Shown: in pieces, positions 53,146-61,246 of the stretch
How the letters are laid out: every line of letters starts with the position of its first letter
How positions within the stretch are numbered: position 1 is the stretch's first letter
Origin: Bacteroidota bacterium
GTDB taxonomy: Bacteria; Bacteroidota; Bacteroidia; Cytophagales; Cytophagaceae
Reading direction: 5' to 3'
Assembly: GCA_023428135.1 (NCBI GenBank)
Contig: JAEYZG010000062.1
Location: 434,001-498,000, forward strand
Length of the DNA stretch: 64,000 nt
Program-made: the position numbers and the translations under genes
Notes under the pieces: model-generated
The model's input: the letters and a program-made list of their open reading frames with translations, nothing else
What the model was told of the DNA's origin: nothing
The model's database searches: none

Positions 53146-55260
53146 TTATTCTTTTGTTTTAATCTTTATTCCAAGGTTCTCAAGCGTCTGGTTTGCAATT
53201 CCCAGTTCCCTTGCTTCATTTAATACAGAAGCGAGCGTATTTTTAAGGGCATTGTCAACAGTTCCTGAACTTAATTTTAATATCAGAGCAGATATAGACA
53301 GGTTCTTGATATCTTCTGTAGAGAGTTTGTGCTTACCTAACAGGTCCTGTATCTTTTCAAGCAAATTTTCATTTCCATCACCCAAAAAAGATCCTTTGAT
53401 TTCTGTAAGAAGTTTACTATTGTCCACCATTTTATCAAGTGACTTTCCTTTTGTGATTGAACCAATAATTTTATCAAAGAACATTGTTTCGCCACCCACA
53501 ATTTCAATCTTAGAAGCTTTCAATGCTTCAGAGATAACTTTAGCCTGAGCTTCGGCGATATCTTTCTGAATGTTGATTTCTGCAAGCTCGATAGATTTCT
53601 CTTTATCAAGTTTAAGTTTAAACTCTTCGTGATCTTTACCAACTCCATCCAGTTTCTTCATAGCGTCAGCTTTCTGAGTGATACCCTGAGCTTCTGCTTC
53701 CATCTTCTTGTGTAAAACAGTAGCTTCCATTGTACCCTTTTTCTCATCAGCAGCAGCTTTGGCTTCGATACCTTTTGCCTCTGCGGTTGCTTTCGCTTCT
53801 ATGCCTTTCGCTTCTGCAACAGATTTTTTCTCAAAAACCAAGGCCTCTGTAGTCCCTTGTTTCTCCTGGGCTTTCGCTTTAGCTTCAATCACCTGAGCTT
53901 CAGCCAAACCTTTGGTTGATTCCTCAAGTATTGTTACCTCAGCAATTGTTCTTCTGGCGTCTGCCTGACTTGCAGATGCTTTTTGAGCGGCTTCAGCTTC
54001 CAACATTAACTGCAATGCTTTGATCTCAGCAGCAGCTTTCATCGCTTCTGCCATTTTAATCTCTTTCACCTTCAACTCCTCCGCTTGAGTTGTTGCATTC
54101 GTAATTGCTACTTCCTTATTTCTATTTGCTTCAGCAAATGCTTTCGCGTCTTTTATCTTCTCCTCTTCAGTAACGACAGTTTTTTCAACCATTACACGCT
54201 CTCTGATCACATCCTGAATATTTTTCTTTTCTTCCTCAAGAGCTTTATCCTTTTCGATTATTGCCAGAGCAACAACTCTTTCCTTCTCATTTGCTTCAAG
54301 TAACTTATCTTTCTCCACACGCTGAGTTTCGACAGCATCGGTTCTTTCTTTGCTTTTAGAAGCCACAATAATCTGCCTCTGTTTATTTTCCTCTGCAACC
54401 TGAATACCTTCTTCTGATTTTATTCTTGCCAGTTCAGATTTCAGCTTTTCTTCTGACATTACCTTTTCAGCTTCAGCTTTTTCTCTTGCACGAATGATAG
54501 CGATTTCTCTTTGCTGCCTTTCTTCAGTTTCAGCAAGCTGACGGTTAAGCTCTAAAATGGCTTCTTTGGCTTCCACATCCTGCTTACGTAGTACCTTCTC
54601 TTCATTTCTCTTAATTTCATTTGCAAGAATTTTTTGCTGAGCAGTGATCTCGGTAATTTTCTTGATACCTTGTGAGTCAAGGATATTATCGGTCTTCATA
54701 AACTCAAGCGGAGTCTGCTCAAGATAATCTATTGCACAGTCATCAAGATGATAACCGTTAAGATCAGTACCAATGATATCTAGTATTTCTTTTTTGAATT
54801 TATCTCTATCGGAATAAAGCGAAACAAAATCAAATCTTCTACCTACTGTTTTTAGTGCCTCTGAAAATTTTGAATCAAAAATAGAAACAAGGGTTTCCTT
54901 GTGGGAAGCACGTTCGCAACCAATTGTCTGAGCAACCTTTACAACATCTTCTACACCTTTATTAACTCTTACAAAAAAAGCCACTTCTATATCTGCACGA
55001 ATGTTATCCTGACAAATAAGTCCGTCTTTCCCAATCCTTTTAATATGAAGCGTTTTCAAAGAAATATCCATAATCTCCATTTTATGAAGAACCGGAATCA
55101 CAAACATAGCGGTAAATGTAACCTTTGTTCCTCCAGCACCTGTTCGTACAATGGCCTTTCCTTGCGGTACTTTTTTATACCATTTTACTAACAGAACCAG
55201 GATCATCACGACGAAAAAAATTCCTATCAGAATTGTCGTCATCAATACATTCTCTAACAT
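53146..55260 (-). CDS. Flotillin-like SPFH-domain protein (YqiK-like)
   Basis: A 704-residue protein with an N-terminal membrane helix ('TTILIGIFFVVMILVLLVKW'), an SPFH/band-7 domain (about 30-200, 'VPQGKAIVRTGAGGTKVTFT'), and a very long alanine/lysine/glutamate-rich coiled coil (about 205-560) that contains near-repeats such as 'AKATAEAKGIEAKAAADEKK'. Flotillins oligomerise into membrane microdomain scaffolds. It is the middle gene between a YqiJ-like OB-fold protein and the giant AAA+ ATPase. Confidence 0.92.
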   Translation of the reverse strand: MLENVLMTTILIGIFFVVMILVLLVKWYKKVPQGKAIVRTGAGGTKVTFTAMFVIPVLHKMEIMDISLKTLHIKRIGKDGLICQDNIRADIEVAFFVRVNKGVEDVVKVAQTIGCERASHKETLVSIFDSKFSEALKTVGRRFDFVSLYSDRDKFKKEILDIIGTDLNGYHLDDCAIDYLEQTPLEFMKTDNILDSQGIKKITEITAQQKILANEIKRNEEKVLRKQDVEAKEAILELNRQLAETEERQQREIAIIRAREKAEAEKVMSEEKLKSELARIKSEEGIQVAEENKQRQIIVASKSKERTDAVETQRVEKDKLLEANEKERVVALAIIEKDKALEEEKKNIQDVIRERVMVEKTVVTEEEKIKDAKAFAEANRNKEVAITNATTQAEELKVKEIKMAEAMKAAAEIKALQLMLEAEAAQKASASQADARRTIAEVTILEESTKGLAEAQVIEAKAKAQEKQGTTEALVFEKKSVAEAKGIEAKATAEAKGIEAKAAADEKKGTMEATVLHKKMEAEAQGITQKADAMKKLDGVGKDHEEFKLKLDKEKSIELAEINIQKDIAEAQAKVISEALKASKIEIVGGETMFFDKIIGSITKGKSLDKMVDNSKLLTEIKGSFLGDGNENLLEKIQDLLGKHKLSTEDIKNLSISALILKLSSGTVDNALKNTLASVLNEARELGIANQTLENLGIKIKTKE

Positions 55261-55307
55261 TGGATTTAAGATTTATAAGAGTTGTTAATTATGTGTTTAG
55301 TATTAGT

Positions 55308-55943
55308 TTATCTTTCGGAATCGTATGGCTCAGCGATATAATAATCGCCAACTTTGATATATTCAATTAAAAGTGCTGAGCTTCCCTTTAACATTTGCTT
55401 ACCAGGATATGTCCGGATATTAACCCTGATAGGATCACCATTTCTATTGATCTCACCCTGACCATTTCTTTCGGAAGTTGCTTCCACAAAAACCATACAG
55501 ACAGCCCCGGTATAATCACTAACGGTTTCTGCCTCTTCGGTATTTAACTTAAGCAAACTATATATTTTCGCGAGCGGAATTGAGATGATGCGCGTTACAA
55601 TAAAAGACCCGATGATTGCAGGAATATATATAATCAAGGCAAAAAACAAGGAAGAATTTCCCAGATAATAATTTGTTAATATAGTAATCATCCAGAAAAA
55701 GAGTACAAAAAAACTGATCACAATGGCAATTGGAAGATCTCCGAAATCAAAGGTTTTTCCTAAAATTGAATCTGAATCCGTTTCAACTTCAACATGTCCC
55801 TTATCCAGTTCTGCATCTCCACTCAACATTTCCAGATCAAATAACCCAACCAGGTTTATAACCCAGTAAAACAATACCAGTAGAAGTAAAATTGTAACTG
55901 GTAAATTTGAATTTTTAAAAGATTCGGTTAATAACTCATTCAT
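55308..55943 (-). CDS. YqiJ-like membrane protein with C-terminal OB-fold
   Basis: Three hydrophobic spans (about 15-35, 73-92, 98-120) are followed by a soluble domain with 'DYTGAVCMVFVEATSERNGQ' and 'YPGKQMLKGSSALLIEYIKV', the NfeD/YqiJ OB-fold type. In E. coli yqiJ and the flotillin gene yqiK are likewise adjacent, and OB-fold partners are thought to help flotillin assembly. First gene of the operon; the 47-bp gap to flotillin indicates co-transcription. Confidence 0.87.
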   Translation of the reverse strand: MNELLTESFKNSNLPVTILLLLVLFYWVINLVGLFDLEMLSGDAELDKGHVEVETDSDSILGKTFDFGDLPIAIVISFFVLFFWMITILTNYYLGNSSLFFALIIYIPAIIGSFIVTRIISIPLAKIYSLLKLNTEEAETVSDYTGAVCMVFVEATSERNGQGEINRNGDPIRVNIRTYPGKQMLKGSSALLIEYIKVGDYYIAEPYDSER

Positions 55944-56265
55944 TGATTCAGAATTGTATTTTGATTACGATTATATGACAAAAAGGTTAGTATATAAATG
56001 GTTAAAAGTTATCCTTACCTCAACTAAAAATGATAATCAAATATATAGAAAAAGAACTATAAAATTTAAATTTTTTCAAGAAAAAATAAATGGTTCAATT
56101 TTCCCTAACTTAAACTTCTTAATAAAGTCGATTCCAACTTTATAACTTACTTCCAAACGAAAAAACTGCTATTTATTGGAAATTACTATACATATTAACT
56201 ACTTTGTCACTTCATATTTTGAATGATATTGATTTTTAATCAGAAAACTTTTAACTCCAATTGTT
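55944..56265. other. Divergent promoter region, no gene
   Basis: 322 AT-rich bases between the start codons of the YqiJ-like gene (minus) and the WGR/HEAT gene (plus). It must hold promoters for both the flotillin operon and the retron unit, but I find no convincing TAnnTTTG element or palindrome. Shared regulation of the two units is possible. Confidence 0.5.
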
Positions 56266-59200
56266 TTGAAACTGATAAAGCAAATAAAATTATACTTTCA
56301 GGAAGGAACCTCGGACAAAGTATACGAAATTGACCTTTGCGAATCCGGAGAAGGATTTCTGGTTAATTTCAGATATGGAAGAAGAGGCGCAACTCTGAAA
56401 GAAGGTACCAAAACTATATTTCCTGTTGACTTGCAGGAGGCAAATAAAGTTTTTGATGCGCTGGAAAAGGAAAAAAGAAGTAAGGGATACTCCACAGAAG
56501 GTGAGCCAATGGGGATTGTCAGCAAGCCTGTTCAAGGCGCAAAAGACAATGACCGCAGAAAGAAAGCCATTCTTAAAATTTTAAAGAATGCAGTAGATGG
56601 TGATGAACCCGAAAGCTGGCCTTTGTCAAGAGTATTCTGGAGAGCAGGCGAACTCAATATACATGAAGCAATTCCCTTTATTCAAAAATTGACAGACCTG
56701 TCTGACAATATCTCCGTTTATTCTGCAATATGGACAATCGGAAAATGCGGTAATTCAAGCTCAGCCCCCTTTCTAAAATCACTGCAAAAGAATCATGACT
56801 TTCCTCAGTATTTAAAAGATATCATATCAGAAGCTTTATTCAGGATATCAGATCCTGCAGAAAGAAAAACAGCCGGGGAGCCTCTTCTTGCAACACTTCC
56901 AGAACATATAAAGAAATTATTCCATTCAGAAGGTTATTCAGAGCTTGAAGTTCAACTAAAGGAGTTGCTCTTTAAAACCCAGTCAACATCCAACGAGTAT
57001 CTTTCTACACTTTATCGTTTATCACATGATAATAGAGAATTAAAGAGAATATTATCACGTATAATCAATAATGTTCCTCTTACCTACAACTATTTCAAAC
57101 ATATCAGACATATCTTTAAAATGGCTGAGATGTGGGAAGATTATGAAACGTTTGGGATCATAGCAAAAAATATCGATAAACATTCTCCTGGTCCTTACAG
57201 TGACAAAGGAGCTTTTAGCAGTAAAACCAAAAGGTATCTTTCGGCAAGAGTACTCAGATCACTTAAAAGGCTTGGTGAAGTTAAATCCTCATCATATAAA
57301 GAATTAGCTTGTGGTGTATTATTGGCTTTTGATGATAGCAAAGACTGCAAACCTTCTTATCATCGCTCCACCTATACTTATGTATATAACAAGCAAACCA
57401 AAAGGCACAATGTAACTGAGACTAAAACATATTTCGAAATTAATGCCGTATACAGAGCGTTTAATTTCATACTCTTTCAAAACAGTCCAAGATACTCTTT
57501 GGACCAAAGCGGATGGCAATGTATAGCTCCTTATATTCCGGGCAATGAAGCGCCATCACAAAGAGAAGAAGCCTTTCCTGAACTGTGGGACACCGCGGAA
57601 AATGAAGTTATAAAGCTCTTATCGTGCTCAAGATCGTTACAGGTTCATGAGTTTGCATTAAAGGTATTTAAAGCAAACCCCGAATTTGCTAATCAGCTTA
57701 TAACAGAAAATATTGTAGATTTTCTGAATGCAGCATTTGAAATAACGAGAAAGCTTGGACTGGAATTAGCTATGAAGGCCTATAATCCAGCTAATCCTGA
57801 CACACCATTACTGCTTGGCATGCTTCAAAGCCCACTTGAAGAAGCCAATTTGCAGGCTTTGCAGTGGATTGAAGCGCAGCAACAGGTATTCATAAGTGAT
57901 TCAGAATTTATTGCTGAGCTGATTTTCCTGAGGAATCCTTCCATTCAAACCAAAGTAAGATCCCTACTTATATCAGCAAACATTCCTGATCAACAAGCTG
58001 AAATTGTCATTGGTAAAATACTTGCTACCCTTATCCGGACTGAAGTTCGGTCGGAGGAAGATACGCTCTTTATTTCACATACAGGGCAAACAATGCTGGA
58101 TATATTCGGAAACCAGCTTGATTTTATAGGAACAGATGTTATCAAAGATCTGCTTCAGCATGCTTCTCCTGAAGTGCATGCCATTGCGGGTGCTATACTG
58201 GTACACAAAAAACTAAATCCTGAATTGATTCCTAGTGACCTTCTTCAAGCTCTTTTAAAATCAGAAAATGAAAAAGCGAGAACTGCAGGTATTGAGCTGT
58301 TAGGAAGATTTCCTGAAACTTCTCTGATAGAAAAAAAAGAGCTCCTTATCAGCTTTTGTTTATCACCACTTCCGGATGTGCGAAATGCAGTAAAACCAAT
58401 CATTGCAAAACTCACGAAGGCATACCCTGCATTCGGGAATGAGCTTATCGACTTGTTTGTTCCTGCATTTCTGATGAAGGAAACGTATGAAGGGGTACAT
58501 CAGGATTTACTTAAACTCTTAACAACCGAGCTTTCTGAAAGCTTGTCATACATCAATAAAAACCAGGGCCTTTTACTCCTTCATTCAAAATTTAAATCTG
58601 CACAGTTACTTGGTACTGCTTTACTTAAAATGACAATCAGAGAAGAGGATTTATCAATATCTGAAATAGTAAAGATATCAGGTAACTCCAACGAAGAGGT
58701 AAGAAAATATGCATGGAACTACTACAATAACAACCATCCCAGGATAAAGGAAAATAAAGAGGAAGCATTAAGGATTGTAGATGCTGACTGGGAAGATACA
58801 AGGAATTTCGCTTTTGATTATTTCAGAAATACATTCAGCCAGGAAGACTGGTCAGCTGAAAACCTTATCGCTCTTTGCGACAACACCAGAGAAGATGTTC
58901 AGAACTTTGGAAAGGAAATGATTACAAAATCATTTAGGAGTGAAGATGGAGAAGAATATTTACTAAAACTAAGTCAGCATCCAGATACAAGATTGCAGCT
59001 ATTTACTTCATCATACCTTGAAACATACGCCGGAGGTAAACCAGAGATACTTGAAAAACTAAAATCTTATTTTATCACCCTACTCTCTCAAGTAAATAAA
59101 GGTAAGGTAGCAAAATTACGTGCATTAGATTTTCTGAAAAATGAAGCTATGAAAAATGAAGCTGCGGCACAAACTGCATCTGAAATTCTAAACAGAGTTT

Positions 59201-59325
59201 CAGGATCTATGGCGATTTCAGAAAAAGCCGGATGTATCGAAATACTTAGAGATATCCGGAAAAAATATCCTTCATTGCATAACCTTGTTAAAGTAGTTGA
59301 CTATTCTGAATATGTAAAGAAATAA
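56266..59325 (+). CDS. WGR-domain HEAT/ARM-repeat protein (probable retron accessory, ARM component)
   Basis: Residues 3 to about 75 form a WGR domain ('YFQEGTSDKVYEIDLCESGE', 'VNFRYGRRGATLKEGT'), a module found in PARPs and bacterial DNA-linked proteins that can bind nucleic acid. The remaining 940 residues are alpha-helical repeats of the HEAT/ARM type ('HASPEVHAIAGAILVHKKLN', 'SENEKARTAGIELLGRFPET'). No enzymatic motif. The SWIM gene starts within 4 bases of its stop, so they are co-translated. In retrons of the ARM/WHSWIM kind, this would be one of the two accessory proteins. Note 'DNA/RNA sensing' is inference from the WGR domain. Confidence 0.85.
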   Translation: MKLIKQIKLYFQEGTSDKVYEIDLCESGEGFLVNFRYGRRGATLKEGTKTIFPVDLQEANKVFDALEKEKRSKGYSTEGEPMGIVSKPVQGAKDNDRRKKAILKILKNAVDGDEPESWPLSRVFWRAGELNIHEAIPFIQKLTDLSDNISVYSAIWTIGKCGNSSSAPFLKSLQKNHDFPQYLKDIISEALFRISDPAERKTAGEPLLATLPEHIKKLFHSEGYSELEVQLKELLFKTQSTSNEYLSTLYRLSHDNRELKRILSRIINNVPLTYNYFKHIRHIFKMAEMWEDYETFGIIAKNIDKHSPGPYSDKGAFSSKTKRYLSARVLRSLKRLGEVKSSSYKELACGVLLAFDDSKDCKPSYHRSTYTYVYNKQTKRHNVTETKTYFEINAVYRAFNFILFQNSPRYSLDQSGWQCIAPYIPGNEAPSQREEAFPELWDTAENEVIKLLSCSRSLQVHEFALKVFKANPEFANQLITENIVDFLNAAFEITRKLGLELAMKAYNPANPDTPLLLGMLQSPLEEANLQALQWIEAQQQVFISDSEFIAELIFLRNPSIQTKVRSLLISANIPDQQAEIVIGKILATLIRTEVRSEEDTLFISHTGQTMLDIFGNQLDFIGTDVIKDLLQHASPEVHAIAGAILVHKKLNPELIPSDLLQALLKSENEKARTAGIELLGRFPETSLIEKKELLISFCLSPLPDVRNAVKPIIAKLTKAYPAFGNELIDLFVPAFLMKETYEGVHQDLLKLLTTELSESLSYINKNQGLLLLHSKFKSAQLLGTALLKMTIREEDLSISEIVKISGNSNEEVRKYAWNYYNNNHPRIKENKEEALRIVDADWEDTRNFAFDYFRNTFSQEDWSAENLIALCDNTREDVQNFGKEMITKSFRSEDGEEYLLKLSQHPDTRLQLFTSSYLETYAGGKPEILEKLKSYFITLLSQVNKGKVAKLRALDFLKNEAMKNEAAAQTASEILNRVSGSMAISEKAGCIEILRDIRKKYPSLHNLVKVVDYSEYVKK

Positions 59326-59328
59326 GTG

Positions 59329-60972
59329 ATGGAATTCAATTATAAATTTAAAGGAGACACAACGGTTAAAAATACATCAGGCTCCACCAGCATGACTTTC
59401 GCACCTGACATATATCGTGAACCTACTTATTTCTCGGGGTATCTTAACAAACATATTCCGTTCAGAGAAGCCATATCTGCACTTCATGACATAGTAGTTT
59501 CTGATTTTCGTTTTAAACCTAAAGATAAAACAGATTACAAGACATGGGCAAAAGAGCAGGAAGATATCTGGCTTGCACAATATTTAGGAGGAGCAGAAGA
59601 TGTTGAGCAAAAACTTAAAGGCATAAGGGTAGAGCTAGAAAAAGTAAGAAGGGAAAAATACAATGTAATGGAGCCCTTTTACAAAGCTCAAAACAAATAT
59701 TTCCAGTACTTGTACCGGACCAGCCCGGAATTAATGAGTGTATATGATCCGGTTATAACAGTTCATCCGGATGAATTATTTTTTGAATGTTTTAGTCAGG
59801 ACGAATCTTCTTATGGCAAGCTAGGGTGCAACTATAATGTATTTAAAAAACTAAGTGAATTTAAATGCGGCACAACGAACATCGATTATTCTTCAGGCTT
59901 GTATAATGAATTTCAAAAGATAAGAAATTATAAAGATACCCATTTCAATATAGATCCTTCCGGATTTGAGGTCCAGACTACTGCAGAAGAAACCTATAAA
60001 GAAGTAAAGATTGATGTACCGGCAAGCTGGGTAAGAGGATTTTTGCAGGTTAGCTCTGCTATGTCTATTCCGGCAACTACTTTCGAATTGCATCCAATGG
60101 ATGTTTACAATGTCTGTTTTATACTCAAAAGACATAAAGAAAAAGAAGGACCGAGATCTATCAGATATATTCTGAAACCCGGAGAACCGATAAGATTAAT
60201 ATTTGAGCCTTGGAATTATGAAATCAAATGTCTTAGATCTGTTTATACAGGCAATGAAGCAAAAGAAGTAAAAGTATGGGGAAGAAGGAGGTTATTACTT
60301 CTGGAAAGATTGATCCCAGTAGCAAATTCTTTTAAAGTCATCCTTTTGGGTTCCGGACTCCCCTCCTTTTATATAGCAGACTTAGGTGATATGAATTTTA
60401 CACTTGGCTTGTCCGGCTGGACGGCTAATGACTGGTCACGCATGGGGAACTTTGATCTTCTTGCTCCAAGAGCAGAAGCTGATGCCATGACCATGCAAAA
60501 GGTTTTTATCGGACTAAAAGAAAAGTGGGTAGAAAAGCCAGAAGTACTGGCTTCAAGACTGCAACTGGACAAATCTCTTGTTCTTGGAGCTTTGTCCGCA
60601 TTTACCCAGCAGGGAAAGGCCATCTATGATCTAAATAATAATTGCTATCGAATAAGAGAGCTTTCAAGAGAAACATTACCGCTTGATGCATTGAGATTTT
60701 CTAATGCAAGAGAAGAAAAAGCAAATAGGTTCTTTGACAACAGAAGCATCCAGTTCAAAGCAGAAGTATCCGAAGGAAAGCAAAAGCTGACAGGAACTGT
60801 TAAAGAAGATAACAAAGCGTATAACCCGGAACTTGTGATTGATAGTGATGAAAGAATTGTAAGCGGGAAGTGTAGTTGTAATTTCTTTCATCAAAATAAG
60901 CTGATGCAGGGACCATGTGAGCACATGCTTGCATTGAGAATTGCATTCAGAAAGAAACAAAATTTGTATTAA
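59329..60972 (+). CDS. SWIM zinc-finger protein with winged-helix-like segment (WHSWIM, probable retron accessory)
   Basis: A 547-residue protein. The SWIM motif CxCx(n)CxH is at the C-terminus ('GKCSCNFFHQNKLMQG' then 'PCEHMLALRI'), and residues about 380-450 ('ADAMTMQKVFIGLKEKWVEK', 'LASRLQLDKSLVLGALSAFT') look like a winged helix. SWIM fingers bind DNA or proteins. The GTG at 59326 directly after the preceding stop is a possible alternative start. Co-translated with the WGR/HEAT gene and followed by the structured RNA region and the reverse transcriptase, it fits the WHSWIM part of a tripartite retron. Confidence 0.85.
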   Translation: MEFNYKFKGDTTVKNTSGSTSMTFAPDIYREPTYFSGYLNKHIPFREAISALHDIVVSDFRFKPKDKTDYKTWAKEQEDIWLAQYLGGAEDVEQKLKGIRVELEKVRREKYNVMEPFYKAQNKYFQYLYRTSPELMSVYDPVITVHPDELFFECFSQDESSYGKLGCNYNVFKKLSEFKCGTTNIDYSSGLYNEFQKIRNYKDTHFNIDPSGFEVQTTAEETYKEVKIDVPASWVRGFLQVSSAMSIPATTFELHPMDVYNVCFILKRHKEKEGPRSIRYILKPGEPIRLIFEPWNYEIKCLRSVYTGNEAKEVKVWGRRRLLLLERLIPVANSFKVILLGSGLPSFYIADLGDMNFTLGLSGWTANDWSRMGNFDLLAPRAEADAMTMQKVFIGLKEKWVEKPEVLASRLQLDKSLVLGALSAFTQQGKAIYDLNNNCYRIRELSRETLPLDALRFSNAREEKANRFFDNRSIQFKAEVSEGKQKLTGTVKEDNKAYNPELVIDSDERIVSGKCSCNFFHQNKLMQGPCEHMLALRIAFRKKQNLY

Positions 60973-61007
60973 AGTTTGTAACAGATAAATTTAAAATTTA
61001 GCTTTGT

Positions 61008-61234
61008 AATGGTAGTGGCAGGGTATTAAAATCTTGCAACCCGGGCTGTGTATCACAGTCCTTGTACACAGCTTACTAACGCGCCACCGGCTCGTTCTTA
61101 ACTGTGCGATCCTGCCACTATATGCTCATTTCCGGTGAGAATTCCAGGAATTGAAATAAGCATATAGTAGCGTCTCGCTGGAGTTGACCAATCCGGTCCT
61201 CAGAATGACGAAGAGTATCCTGTACACTACCATT
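61008..61234 (+). ncRNA. Probable retron msr-msd non-coding RNA
   Basis: This segment between the SWIM and reverse-transcriptase genes is more GC-rich than its surroundings and packed with inverted repeats. AATGGTAGTG (61008-61017) pairs with CACTACCATT (61225-61234), enclosing everything like the a1/a2 ends of a retron RNA. Inside are GGGCTGTG/CACAGTCC (a 3-nt loop hairpin near 61043-61061), GCTGTGTA/TACACAGC, ACTATATGCT/AGCATATAGT (61117-61126 with 61159-61168), and GACC/GGTC near 61187-61199. TAGTGGCAGG (61013-61022) also pairs perfectly with CCTGCCACTA (61111-61120), so an alternative fold exists. The primed guanosine and exact ends are not determined. Confidence 0.7.
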
Positions 61235-61246
61235 TTTTATACTTCT

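Noticed and set aside
53708..54303. Plus-strand ORFs within the flotillin gene
   Set aside because: They mirror the Ala/Glu/Lys coiled-coil coding sequence on the other strand, with serine/phenylalanine-rich translations and no family features.
61184..61246. Longer start (TTG 61184 or ATG 61205) for the reverse transcriptase
   Set aside because: These codons lie inside the inverted-repeat region assigned to the retron RNA; the ATG at 61247 lies just beyond it.
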